64,000 bases of DNA from NCBI GenBank assembly GCA_014843695.1, contig CM026393.1, forward strand, positions 8,049,201 to 8,113,200, given 5' to 3'. The stretch is from Archivesica marissinica (Eukaryota; Mollusca; Bivalvia; Venerida; Vesicomyidae). A program made the position numbers and the translations under genes. A model generated the notes under the pieces. It was not told the origin of the DNA. It made no database searches and saw only the letters and a program-made list of their open reading frames with translations. Positions 11,001 through 26,000 of this stretch are shown here, in pieces (within the stretch, counting starts at the first letter, position 1; each line of letters begins with the position of its first letter).

Positions 11001-14000
11001 TTGAAGAACAATATAAAGACTCGGGATAGGCGTTATAGTTGGACAGATTTGTACAACTTTGTTTCAGATAGGGCCATTTCACTGATCGATGCGAAATCTG
11101 ACATCCCACAGAGTAGAATCCCTGTACTTAAATATATATACTAGTACCCCCAAACGTGCCGAATCCCTGTGGCACATAGTGGTAGACATGCTGACGTTTT
11201 ATGGTCTCATTTCAGATATTTTGTCCAACCAGCACACCATTGGACACAGAAGGACTTCAAGGTATGTATTCCATGGTTCTCAATACAAGTTACCTAAGGA
11301 ATATAAGTATGTATTCCATGGTTCCCAATACAAGTTACATAAGGAATATAAGTATGTATTCCATGGTTCCCAATACAAGTTACATAAGGAATATAAGTAT
11401 GTATTCCACGGTTCCTAATACAAGTTACATAAGGAGTATAAGTATGTATTCCATGGTTCCCAATACAAGTTACCTAAGGAATATAAGTATGTATTCCATG
11501 GTTCCCAATACAAGTTACATAAGGAATATAAGTATGTATTCCATGGTTCCCAATACAAGTTACATAAGGAATATAAATATGTATTCCATGGTTCCCAATA
11601 CAAGTTACATAAGGAATATAAGTATGTATTCCACGGTTCCCAATACAAGTTACATAAGGAATATAAGTATGTATTCCATGGTTCCCAATACAAGTTACAT
11701 AAGGAATATAAGTATGTATTCCATGGTTCCCAATACAAGTTACATAAGGAATATAAGTATATATTCCATGGTTCCCAATACAAGTTACATAATGAATATA
11801 GTATGGTAGAATACTGTCAAACCTGTCACATAAGGACTGTATGGTACAATACTGTCAAACCTTTCACAGAAGGACTGTATGGTAGAATACTGTCAAACCT
11901 TTCACAGAAGGACTGTATGGTATAATACTGTCACAGAAGGACTGTATGGTAGAATACTGTCACAGAAGGACTGTATGGTAGAATACTGTCAAACCTGTCA
12001 CAGAAGGACTGTATGGTACAATACTGTCAAACCTGTCACAGAAGGACTGTATGGTAGAATACTGTCAAACCTGTCACAGAAGGACTGTATGGTACAATAC
12101 TGTCAAACCTTTCAAAGAAGGAATGTATGGTAGAATACTGTCAAACCTGTCACAGAAGGACTGTATGGTACAATACTGTCAAACCTTTCACAGAAGGAGT
12201 GTATGGTAGAATACTGTCACAGAAGGACTGTATGGTAGAATACTGTCAAACCTGTCACAGAAGGACTGTATGGTAGAATACTGTCAAACCTGTCACAGAA
12301 GGACTGTATGGTAGAATACTGTCAAACCTGTCACAGAAGGACTGTATGGTACAATACTGTCAAACCTGTCACAGAAGGACTGTATGGTAGAATACTGTCA
12401 CAGAAGGACTGTATGGTAGAATACTGTCAAACCTGTCACAGAAGGACTGTATGGTAGAATACTGTTAAACCTGTCACAGAAGGACTGTATGGTAGAATAC
12501 TGTCAAACCTGTCACAGAAGGACTGTATGGTACAATACTGTCAAACCTGTCACAGAATGACTGTATGGTAGAATACTGTCAAACCTGTCACAGAAGGACT
12601 GTATGGTAGAATACTGTCAAACCTGTCACAGAAGGACTGTATGGTACAATACTGTCAAACCTGTCACAGAAGGACTGTATGGTAGAATACTGTCAAACCT
12701 TTCACAGAAGGACTGTATGGTACAATACTGTCAAACCTGTCACAGAAGGACTGTATGGTAGAATACTGTCAAACCTTTCACAGAAGGACTGTATGGTAGA
12801 ATACTGTCACAGAAGGACTGTATGGTACAATACTGTCAAACCTGTCACAGAAGGACTGTATGGTAGAATACTGTCAAACCTGTCACAGAAGGACTGTATG
12901 GTAGAATACTGTTAAACCTTTCACAGAAGGACTGTATGGTACAATACTGTCAAACCTGTCACAGAAGGACTGTATGGTAGAATACTGTCAAACCTGTCAC
13001 AGAAGGACTGTATGGTAGAATACTGTCAAACCTTTCACAGAAGGACTGTATGGTAGAATACTGTCAAACCTGTCACAGAAGGACTGTATGGTAGAATACT
13101 GTCAAACCTTTCACAGAAGGACTGTATGGTAGAATACTGTCAAACCTTTCACAGAAGGACTGTATGGTAGAATACTGTCAAACCTTTCACAGAAGGACTG
13201 TATGGTACAATACTGTCAAAGCTGTCACAGAAGGACTGTATGGTAGAATACTGTCACAGAAGGACTGTATGGTAGAATACTGTCAAACCTGTCACAGAAG
13301 GACTGTATGGTACAATACTGTCAAACCTGTCACAGAAGGACTGTAAGGTAGAATACTGTCAAACCTGTCACAGAAGGACTGTATCGTACAATACTGTTAA
13401 ACCTTTCACAGAAGGACTGTATGGTACAATACTGTCACACCTGTCACAGAAGGACTGTATGGTAGAATACTGTCAAACCTGTCACAGAAGGACTGTATGG
13501 TACAATACTGTCAAACCTGTCACAGAAGGACTGTATGGTAGAATACTGTCACAGAAGGACTGTATGGTAGAATACTGTCAAACCTGTCACAGAAGGACTG
13601 TATGGTATAATACTGTCACAGAAGGACTGTATGGTAGAATACCGTCAAACCTTTCACAGAAGGACTGTATGGTAGAATACTGTCAAACCTTTCACAGAAG
13701 GACTGTATGGTACAATACTGTCACAGAAGGACTGTATGGTAGAATACTGTCAAACCTGTCACAGAAGGACTGTATGGTACAATACTGTCACAGAAGGACT
13801 GTATGGTAGAATACTGTCAAACCTGTCACAGAAGGACTGTATGGTAGAATACTGTTAAACCTGTCACAGAAGGACTGTATGGTAGAATACTGTCAAACCT
13901 TTCACAGAAGGACTGTATGGTAGAATACTGTCAAACCTTTCACAGAAGGACTGTATGGTACAATACTGTCACAGAAGGACTGTATGGTAGAATACTGTCA

Positions 14001-17000
14001 AACCTGTCACAGAAGGACTGTATGGTAGAATACTGTTAAACCTGTCACAGAAGGACTGTATGGTACAATACTGTCACAGAAGGACTGTATGGTAGAATAC
14101 TGTCAAACCTGTCACAGAAGGACTGTATGGTAGAATACTGTTAAACCTGTCACAGAAGGACTGTATGGTAGAATACTGTCACAGAAGGACTGTATGGTAG
14201 AATACTGTCAAACCTGTCACAGAAGGACTGTATGGTAGAATACTGTTAAACCTGTCACAGAAGGACTGTATGGTACAATACTGTCACAGAAGGACTGTAT
14301 GGTAGAATACTGTTAAACCTGTCACAGAAGGACTGTATGGTAGAATACTGTTAAACCTGTCACAGAAGGACTGTATGGTACAATACTGTTAAACCTTTCA
14401 CAGAAGGACTGTATGGTAGAATACTGTTAAACCTGTCACAGAAGGACTGTATGGTACAATACTGTCAACCCTTTCACAGCAGGACTGTATGGTAGAATAC
14501 TGTTAAACATTATTATTCAATGCTTTTCATACATATTTATTTTAGCTTGATTTCGAAACAAATTCTTGCAATATTTTAGTTTATATTTTGTAACGATAAT
14601 TCTCTGATTGCTGTTTTCAGAACAAGGCGACAATAGACTGAGAACAGAGAGGCAGCACCTGGTTGCTCGACCGATGTCAGAATCATCGTCAGTAGCATCG
14701 TTAACTGCAAGTTTAGGTAGCATTGCATTTATATCTTATTCTACCTATCATTGCACATGTGACCCTGCATTAACCCTGTATCTGACATGGCATGTGACCC
14801 TGCATTAACCCTGCATCTGATGTGGCACGTGACCCCACATTAACCCTGCATCTGGCGTGGTATGTGACCCTGCATTATCCCTGCATCTGATGTCTCATGT
14901 GACCCTGCATTAACCCTCCATCTGACGTGGCATTTGATCCTGCATTAACCCTGCATTAAATCTGCATGTGATCCTGCATTAACCCTGCATGTGATCCTGC
15001 ATTAACCCTGCATTTGATGCTGCATTAACCCTGCATTAACACTGTTTCTGACATGTCATGTGATCCGACACTAACCCTCCATCTGACATGGCATGTGACC
15101 CTGCACTAACCCTCCATCTGACATGGCATGTGACCCCGCATTAACCCTGCACCTGATGCTGCATGTGACCCCGCATTAACCCTGTATCTGACACGACATG
15201 TGACCCTGCATTAACCCTGCAACTGACCCTGCATGTGACCCCGCATTAACCCTGTATCTGATGCTGCATGTGCCCCCGCACTAACCCTGCAACTGACCCT
15301 GCATGTGACCCTGCATTAACCCTGTATCTGATGCTGCATGTGATGCTGCATTAACCCTGTATCTGATGCTGCATGTGATCCTGCATTAACCCTGCATCTG
15401 ACGACACTGCATGTGACCCTGCATCTGATGCTGCACGTGACCCCGCATTAACCCTGCATCTGGCGTGGTATGTGACCCTGCATCTGATGTCTCATGTGAC
15501 CCTGCATTAACCCTCCATCTGACATGGCATTTGACCCTGCATTAACCATGCATCTGACACTGCAGGTAACCCTACAAGTGATCCTGCATTAATCCTGCAT
15601 TAAATCTGCATGTGATCCTACATTAACCCTGCATTAAATCTGCATGTGATCCTGCATTAACCCTGCATTAACACTGTTTCTGACATGTGATCCAGCATTA
15701 ACCCTCCCTCCATCTGACGTGGCATGTGACCCTGCATTAACCCTCTATCTGACATGGCATGTGACCCTGCATTAACCCTCCATCTGACATGGCATGTGAC
15801 CCTGCATTAACCCTCCATCTGACATGGCATGTGACCCTGCATTAACCCTCCATCTGACATGGTATGTGACCCTGCATTAACCCTCCATCTGACATGGCAT
15901 GTGACCCTGCATTAACCCTCCATCTGACATGGCATGTGACCCTGCATTAACCCTCCATCTGACGTGGCATGTGACCCTGCATTAACCCTCCATCTGACAT
16001 GGCATGTGACCCTGCATTAACCCTCCATCTGACATGGCATGTGACCCTGCATTAACCCTCCATCTGACGTGGCATTTGACCCTGCATTAACCATGCATCT
16101 GACACTGCAGGTAACCCTACAAGTGATCGTGCATTAATCCTGCATTAAATCTGCATGTGATCCTACATTAACCCTGCATTAAATCTGCATGTGATCCTGC
16201 ATTAACCCTGCATTAACACTGTTTCTGACCTGTGATCCGGCATTAACCCTCCCTCCATCTGACGTGGCATGTGACCCTGCATTAACCCTCTATCTGACAT
16301 GGCATGTGACCCTGCATTAACCCTCCATCTGACGTGGCATGTGACCCTGCATTAACCCTCCATCTGACATGGCATGTGACCCTGCATTAACCCTCCATCT
16401 GACATGGTATGTGACCCTGCATTAACCCTCCATCTGACATGGCATGTGACCCTGCATTAACCCTCCTATCTGACATGGCATGTGACCCTGCATTAACCCT
16501 CCATCTGACGTGGCATGTGACCCTGCATTAACCCTCCATCTGACATGGCATGTGACCCTGCATTAACCCTCCATCTGACATGGCATGTGACCCTGCATTA
16601 ACCCTCCATCTGACATGGCATGTGACCCTGCATTAACCCTCCATCTGATGGCATGTGACCCTGCATTAACCCTCCATCTGACCCTGTACCTGATGCTGCA
16701 TGTGACCCTGCATTAACCCTCCATCTGACATGGCATGTGACCCTGCATTAACCCTGCATCTGACACTGCATCTGACCCTGCAACTGACCCTGCATGTGAC
16801 CCTGCATTAACCCTGTATCTGATGCTGCATGTGCCCCCGCACTAACCCTGCAACATACCCTGCATGTGACATTGCATTAACCCTGTATCTGATGCTGCAT
16901 GTGACCCTGCATTAACCCTGTATCTGATGCTGCATGTGACCCTGCATTAACCCTGTATCTGATGCTGCATGCGACCCTGCATTAACCCTGTATCTGACGC

Positions 17001-20000
17001 AGCATGTGACCCTGCATTAACCCTGTATCTGACACGGCATGTGACCCTGCATTAACCCTGTATCTGATGTGGCATGTGACTCTGCATTAACCCTGTATCT
17101 GACACAGCATGTGACCCTGCATTAACCCTGTATCTGACACAACATTTGACCCTGCATCTGATGCTGTATATGACCAGGCATTAACCCTGCATATGATGCT
17201 GCATTAACCCTGCATCTGATCCTGCATTAACCCTGCATCTGATGCTGCATTAACCCTGCATCTGATGCTGCATTAACCCTGCATCTGATGCTGCATTTGA
17301 TGCTGCATTAAATCTGCATTTGATGCTACATTAACCCTGCATCTGATGCTGCATTAACCCTGCATGTGATCCTGCACTAACCCTGCATCTGATGCTGCAT
17401 TAACCCTGCATCTGATGCTGCATTTGATGCTGCATTAAATCTGCATTTGATGCTGCATTAACCCTGCATTTGATGCTACATTAACCCTGCATCTGATCCT
17501 GCATTAACCCTGCATCTGATGCTGCATTAACCCTGCATCTGATCCTGCATTAACCCTGCATCTGATGCTGCATTAACCCTACATCTGATACTGCATTAAC
17601 CCTGCATCTGATGCTGCATTAACCCTACATCTGATGCTGCATTAACCCTGCATCTGATGCTGCATTAACCCTGCATATGATGCTGCATCTGATGTTGCAT
17701 TAACCCTGCATCTGATGCTGCATTAACCCTGCATCTGATGCTGCATTAACCCTACATATGATACTGCATTAACCCTGCATCTGATGCTGCATTAACCCTG
17801 CATCTGATGCTGCATTAACCCTGCATCTGATGCTGCATTAACCCTGCATCTGATGCTGCATCTGATGCTGCATTAACCCTGCATATGATGCTGCATTAAC
17901 CCTGCATCTGATGCTGCATCTGATGCTGCATTAACCCTGCATCTGATGCTGCATTAACCCTGCATCTGATGCTGAATTAACCCTGCATCTGATGCTGCAT
18001 TAACCCTGCATCTGATGCTGCATGTGATCCTGCATTAACCCTGCATCTGATGCTGCATTAACCCTGCATCTGATGCTGCATTAACCCTGCATCTGATGCT
18101 GCATCTGATGCTGCATTAACCCTACATCTGATGCTGCATGTGAAGCTGCATTAACCCTGCATCTGATGCTGCATTAACCCTGCATCTGATTCTGCATTAA
18201 CCCTGCATGTGACCCCGCATTAACCCTGCATCTGATGCTGCATGTGATGCTGCATTAACCCTGCATATGATCCTGCATTAACCCTGCATCTGATGCTGCA
18301 TTAACCCTACATCTGATGCTGCATTAACCCTGCATCTGATTCTGCATTAACCCTGCATGTGACCCCGCATTAACCCTGCATCTGATGCTGCATGAACCCT
18401 GCATCTGATCCTGCATTAACCCTGCATCTGATGCTGCATTAACCCTGTATCTGATGCTGCATGTGACCATGCATCTGATGCTGCATTAACCCTGTATCTG
18501 ATGCTGCATGTGACCATGCATCTGATCCTGCATTAACCCTGCATCTGATGCTGCATGAACCCTGCATCTGATCCTGCATTAACCCTGCATCTGATGCTGC
18601 ATTAACCCTGTATCTGATGCTGCATGTGACCATGCATCTGATCCTGCATTAACCCTGCATCTGATGCTGCATTAACCCTGTATCTGATGCTGCATGTGAC
18701 CATGCATCTGATCCTGCATTAACCCTGCATCTGATCCTGCATTAACCCTGCATCTGATGCTGAATTAACCCTACATCTGATGCTGCATTAACCCTGCATC
18801 TGATGCTGCATTAACCCTGCATTTGATGCTGCATTAACCCTGCATCTGATGCTGCATTAACCCTGCATCTGATGCTGCATTAACCCTGCATCTGATGCTG
18901 CATTAACCCTGCATCTGATGCTGCATTAACCCTGCATCTGATGCTGCATTAACCCTGCATCTGATGCTGCATTAACCCTGCATCTGATGCTGCATTAACC
19001 CTACATCTGATGCTGCATGTGAAGCTGCATTAACCCTGCATCTGATGCTGCATTAACCCTGCATCTGATTCTGCATTAACCCTGCATCTGATGCTGCATG
19101 TGATGCTGCATTAACCCTGCATATGATCCTGCATTAACCCTGCATCTGATGCTGCATTAACCCTACATCTGATGCTGCATTAACCCTGCATCTGATTCTG
19201 CATTAACCCTGCATGTGACCCCGCATTAACCCTGCATCTGATGCTGCATGAACCCTGCATCTGATCCTGCATTAACCCTGCATCTGATGCTGAATTAACC
19301 CTGCATCTGATGCTGCATTAACCCTGCATCTGATGCTGCATGTGATCCTGCATTAACCCTGCATCTGATGCTGCATTAACCCTGCATCTGATGCTGCATC
19401 TGATGCTGCATTAACCCTACATCTGATGCTGCATGTGAAGCTGCATTAACCCTGCATCTGATGCTGCATTAACCCTGCATCTGATTCTGCATTAACCCTG
19501 CATCTGATGCTGCATGTGATGCTGCATTAACCCTGCATATGATCCTGCATTAACCCTGCATCTGATGCTGCATTAACCCTACATCTGATGCTGCATTAAC
19601 CCTGCATCTGATTCTGCATTAACCCTGCATGTGACCCCGCATTAACCCTGCATCTGATGCTGCATGAACCCTGCATCTGATCCTGCATTAACCCTGCATC
19701 TGATGCTGAATTAACCCTGCATCTGATGCTGCATTAACCCTGCATCTGATGCTGCATGTGATCCTGCATTAACCCTGCATCTGATGCTGCATTAACCCTG
19801 CATCTGATGCTGCATCTGATGCTGCATTAACCCTACATCTGATGCTGCATGTGAAGCTGCATTAACCCTGCATCTGATGCTGCATTAACCCTGCATCTGA
19901 TTCTGCATTAACCCTGCATGTGACCCCGCATTAACCCTGCATCTGATGCTGCATGTGATGCTGCATTAACCCTGCATATGATCCTGCATTAACCCTGCAT

Positions 20001-23000
20001 CTGATGCTGCATTAACCCTACATCTGATGCTGCATTAACCCTGCATCTGATTCTGCATTAACCCTGCATGTGACCCTGCATGTGACCCTGCATCTGATGT
20101 TGCATGAACCCTGCATCTGATCCTGCATTAACCCTGCATCTGATGCTGCATTAACCCTGTATCTGATGCTGCATGTGACCATGCATCTGATCCTGCATTA
20201 ACCCTGCATCTGATGCTGCATGAACCCTGCATCTGATCCTGCATTAACCCTGCATCTGATGCTGCATTAACCCTGTATCTGATGCTGCATGTGACCATGC
20301 ATCTGATCCTGCATTAACCCTGCATCTGATCCTGCATTAACCCTGCATCTGATGCTGAATTAACCCTGCATCTGATGCTGCATTAACCCTGCATTTGATG
20401 CTGCATTAACCCTGCATCTGATGCTGCATTAACCCTGCATCTGATGCTGCATTAACCCTGCATCTGATGCTGCATTAACCCTGCATCTGATGCTGCATTA
20501 ACCCTGCATCTGATGCTGCATTAACCCTACATCTGATGCTGCATGTGAAGCTGCATTAACCCTGCATCTGATGCTGCATTAACCCTGCATCTGATTCTGC
20601 ATTAACCCTGCATCTGATGCTGCATGTGATGCTGCATTAACCCTGCATATGATCCTGCATTAACCCTGCATCTGATGCTGCATTAACCCTACATCTGATG
20701 CTGCATTAACTCTGCATCTGATTCTGCATTAACCCTGCATGTGACCCCGCATTAACCCTGCATCTGATGCTGCATGAACCCTGCATCTGATCCTGCATTA
20801 ACCCTGCATCTGATGCTGCATTAACCCTGTATCTTATGCTGCATGTGACCATGCATCTGATCCTGCATTAACCCCGCATCTGATGCTGCATATGACCCTG
20901 CATTCCAATGCCCCAATTTAGCAATTTCTTGTGGTTGATGTTGATAATTCCCACAGGAGGGTGACTGATTGACAGATGAAGCTTCGGCGACTAACTTATC
21001 TGCCATTTCCATTGCTGGATCAGACATTTTTTATACCGATATGAAATTTAACATTGACATATTCGAGATTTTCGTAAATGTAATGTTTTCTACCTCTCCA
21101 AATTGAATTATCTGTATGGGACTGATATTACTGATACTTATGTGACAATATTACATAAATGGGTCATCAGTTGACCTACATAAATGGGTCATCAGTTGAC
21201 CTACATAAATGGGTCATCAGTTGACCTACATAAATGGGTCATCTGTTGACCTACATAAATGGGTCATCTGTTGACCTACATAAATGGGTCATCAGTTGAC
21301 CTACATAAATGGGTCATCAGTTGACCTACATAAATGGGTCATCAGTTCACCTACATAAATGGGTCATCAGTTCATCTACATAAATGGGTCATCAGTTCAT
21401 CTACATAAATGGGTCATCAGTTGACCTACATAAATGTGTCATCAGTTCCCCTACATAAATGGGTCATCAGTTCATCTACATAAATGGGTCATCAGTTCAC
21501 CTACATAAATGGGTCATCAGTTCACCATACATAAATGGGTCATCAGTTCACCTACATAAATGGGTCATCAGTTCACCTACATTTTGTCGATCATTGTCCC
21601 AATTGTGAGTTAGGCCTACACTCAGTTTACAGTAACGATACATTGTCAGTAGTGGTACACTGTCAGTAGTGGTACATTGTCAGTAGTGGTACACTGTCAG
21701 TGTCAGTAATGTTACATTGTCAGTAGTGGTACACTGTCAGAATTGGTACACTGTCAGTAATGGTACACTGTCTGTAATGAAACACTGTCAGTAATGATAC
21801 ACTGTCAGTAATGGTACACTGTCAGTAATGTTACATTGTAAGTAATAGTACATTGACAGTAACAATACACTGTCAGTAATGGTACACTGTCAGTAATAAT
21901 ACACTGTCAGTAATGGTATCAGTATGTGGTGGTACACTGTCAGTAGTGGTACACTGTCAGTAGTGGTACACTGTCAGTAAGTAATGGTACACTGTCAGTA
22001 AATAACAGTACACTGTCAGTATCAGTACACTGTCAGTAAGTAACGGTACACTGTCAGTAATGGTACACTGTCAGTAATGGTACACTGTCAGTAAGTAATG
22101 ATACACTGTCAGTAAGTAATGGTACACTGTCAGTAATGATACACTTTCAGTAAGAAACAGTACACTGTCAGTAAGAAACAGTACACTGTCAGTAATGGTA
22201 CACTGTCAGTATCGGTACACTGTCAGTAATGGTACACTGTCAGTAACGGTACACTATCAGTAATGGTACATTGTCAGTAAGTAATGGTACACTATCAGTA
22301 ACGGTACATTGTCAGTAACAGTACACTGTCAGTCAGTAACGGTACACTGTCAGTAACGGTACATTGTCAGTAAGTAATGGTACACTGTCAGTAAGTAATG
22401 GTACACTGTTAGTAAGTAATGGTACACTGTCAGTAACGGTACATTGTCAGTAATGGTACAATGTCAGTAAGTAATGGTACACTATCAGTAACGGTACATT
22501 GTCAGTAACAGTACACTGTCAGTCAGTAACGGTACACTGTCAGTAACGGTACATTGTCAGTAAGTAATGGTACACTGTCAGTAAGTAATGGTACACTGTT
22601 AGTAAGTAATGGTACACTGTCAGTAACGGTACATTGTCAGTAATGGTACAATGTCAGTAAGTAATGGTACACTATCAGTAACGGTACATTGTCAGTAACA
22701 GTACACTGTCAGTCAGTAACGGTACACTGTCAGTAACGGTACATTGTCAGTAAGTAATGGTACACTGTCAGTAAGTAATGATACACTGTTAGTAAGTAAT
22801 GGTACACTGTCAGTAACAGTACATTGTCAGTAAGTAATGGTACACTGCCAGTAAGTAATGGTACACTGTCAGTAACGGTACAATGTCAGTAAGTAATGGT
22901 ACAATGTCAGTCAGTAATGGAACACTGTCAGTAACTGTACAATGTCAGTAACGGTACACTGTCAATAAGTAACGGTACACTGTCAGTAGGTAATGGTACA

Positions 23001-26000
23001 TTGTCAGTAAGTAATGGTATACTGCCAGTAACGGTACACTGTCAGTAAGTAATGGTACACTGTCAGTAACGGTTCACTGTCAGTATTGGTACACTGTCAG
23101 TAACGGTACACTGTCAGTATGTAATGGTACACCGTCAATAAGTAACGGTACACTGTCAGTAACGGTACATTGTCAGTAAGTAACGGTACATTATTAGTAT
23201 CGGTACACTGTCAGTAATGGTACACTTTCAGTATGTAACGGTACACTGTCAGTAAGTAATGGTACACTGTCAGTAATGGTTCACTGTCAGTAAGTAATGG
23301 TACATTGTCAGTAAGTAATGGTGCACTGTCAGTAATGGTAAACTTCTGTAATGAAACACTGTCAGTAATGATACACTGTCAGTAATGGTACACTGTCAGT
23401 AATGTTACATTGTAAGTAATAGTACATTGACAGTAACAATACACTGTCAGTAATAATACACTGTCAGTAATGGTATCAGTATGTGGTGGTACACTGTCAG
23501 TAGTGGTACACTGTCAGTAGTGGTACACTGTCAGTAAATAACAGTACACTGTCAGTATCAGTACACTGTCAGTAAGTAACGGTACACTGTCAGTAATGGT
23601 ACACTGTCAGTAATGGTACACTGTCAGTAAGTAATGGTACACTGTCAGTAATGATACACTTTCAGTAAGAAACAGTACACTGTCAGTAAGAAACAGTACA
23701 CTGTCAGTAATGGTACACTGTCAGTATCGGTACACTGTCAGTAATGGTACACTGTCAGTAACGGTACACTATCAGTAATGGTACAATGTCAGTAAGTAAT
23801 GGTACACTATCAGTAACGGTACATTGTCAGTAACAGTACACTGTCAGTCAGTAACGGTACACTGTCAGTAACGGTACATTGTCAGTAAGTAATGGTACAC
23901 TGTCAGTAAGTAATGGTACACTGTCAGTAATGGTACATTGTCAGTAAGTAATGGTACACTGCCAGTAAGTAATGGTACACTGTCAGTAATGGTACAATGT
24001 CAGTAAGTAATGGTACAATGTCAGTCAGTAATGGAACACTGTCAGTAACTGTACAATGTCAGTAACGGTACACTGTCAATAAGTAACGGTACACTGTCAG
24101 TAGGTAATGGTACATTGTCAGTAAGTAATGGTACACTGCCAGTAACGGTACACTGTCAGTAAGTAATGGTACACTGTCAGTAACGGTTCACTGTCAGTAT
24201 TGGTACACTGTCAGTAATGGTACACTGTCAGTATGTAACTGTACACCGTCAATAAGTAACTGTACACTGTCAGTAACGGTACATTGTCAGTAAGTAACGG
24301 TACATTATTAGTATCGGTACACTGTCAGTAATGGTACACTTTCAGTATGTAACGGTACACTGTCAATAAGTAACGGTACACTGTCAGTAAGTAATGGTAC
24401 ACTGTCAGTAATGGTTCACTGTCAGTAAGTAATGGTACACTGTCAGTAACAGTACACTGTCAGTAAGTAATGGTGCACTGTCAGTAATGGTACACTATCA
24501 GTAATGGTACATTGTCAGTAAGTAATGGTACACTGTCAGTAATGGTTCACTGTCAGTAAGTAATGGTACACTGTCAGTAACAGTACACTGTCAGTAAGTA
24601 ATGGTGCACTGTCAGTAATGGTACATTGTCAGTAAGTAATGGTACACTGTCAGTAATGGTACATTGTCAGTAAGTAATGGTACACTGTCAGTAATGGTAC
24701 ACTGTCAGTAATGGTACATTAGTCAGTAAGTAACGGTACACTGTCAGTAACGGTACACTGTCAGTAATGGTACACTGTCAGTAAGTAATGGTACACTGTC
24801 AGTAAGTAATGGTACACTGTCAGTAACGGTACACTGTCAGTAAGTAATGGTACACTGTCAAATAAGTAAAGGTACATTGTCAGTAAGTAATGGTACACTG
24901 TCAGTAATGGTTCACTGTCAGTAAGTAATGGTACACTGTCAGTAACAGTACACTGTCAGTAAGTAATGGTGCACTGTCAGTAATGGTACACTGTCAGTAA
25001 TGGTACATTGTCAGTAAGTAATGGTACACTGTCAGTAATGGTACATTGTCAGTAAGTAATGGTGCACTGTCAGTAATGGTACACTGTCAGTAATGGTACA
25101 TTAGTCAGTAAGTAACAGTACACTGTCAGTAACGGTACACTGTCAGTAATGGTACACTGTCAGTAAGTAATGGTACACTGTCAGTAAGTAATGGTACACT
25201 GTCAGTAATGGTACACTGTCAAATAAGTAAAGGTACACTGTCAGTAACGGTACATTGTCAGTAAGTAACGGTACACTGTCAGTAATGGTACATTGTCAGT
25301 AAGTAACGGTACACAGTCAGTATATTTTATGATTTCAAGCATTTTTGAACATTATTACTCAAAACAATATGAATCAAATTTTCGCTGTTCTAATGTTGGC
25401 AATTGACTGCAAAATTAGATGGTCGCGGTAATAATTGGTAGGTTTCCACATGAATGGTATTTTATAAACTGGATAAACATTGTTTTTACATCAGCTCTAT
25501 ATTTAATTGTAATATATATATATATGTAATTATATTTAAATTTTCACTTTATTGTAGAAGAAGAATACAATGCGCCCGAATCATCAGAACCAAACCATTG
25601 TGTATATTCGGGACCGTCCTCACTACCCGGAGATAATCAGGACATACCAAATCCTCGACTGATCTCTACTGAAGCAATAGATTCAACAGCATTGTCCACT
25701 GCATCTGTCGATGGTATTTCCATGATCGATGCAGAATCTCCGGGAAGTAGAGTAGAACCAGAGGAAGGAGCAGCTGTTCAACAGGCCAATGCTGTACAGA
25801 ATGAACAACCGGATCAAAGATATAGACCGGTAATAAATGATGCAGATGGTAAAATAGCGACTGACAGTTTGTCAAATGATACAGACTTGTCTATGGATTC
25901 TGAATCGAAACCAGCAGCGTTGGTAGGTAGGAATGCGACTCCAGATGACAAACCAGAAGACCAACACCTCGCACTTGGCTCATTCGATAATAGTGGTTAC

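Noticed and set aside
11201..11809. 202-codon frame over the 45-bp array
   Set aside because: It is intron 2 repeat; exon 2 ends at 11261 with a consensus donor. Only in-frame retention of units would make part of it coding.
14752..20895. Telomere-like repeat because TTAACCCT recurs
   Set aside because: AACCCT occurs once per unit separated by GCAT-type sequence and never as consecutive TTAGGG/CCCTAA; it is an ordinary satellite.
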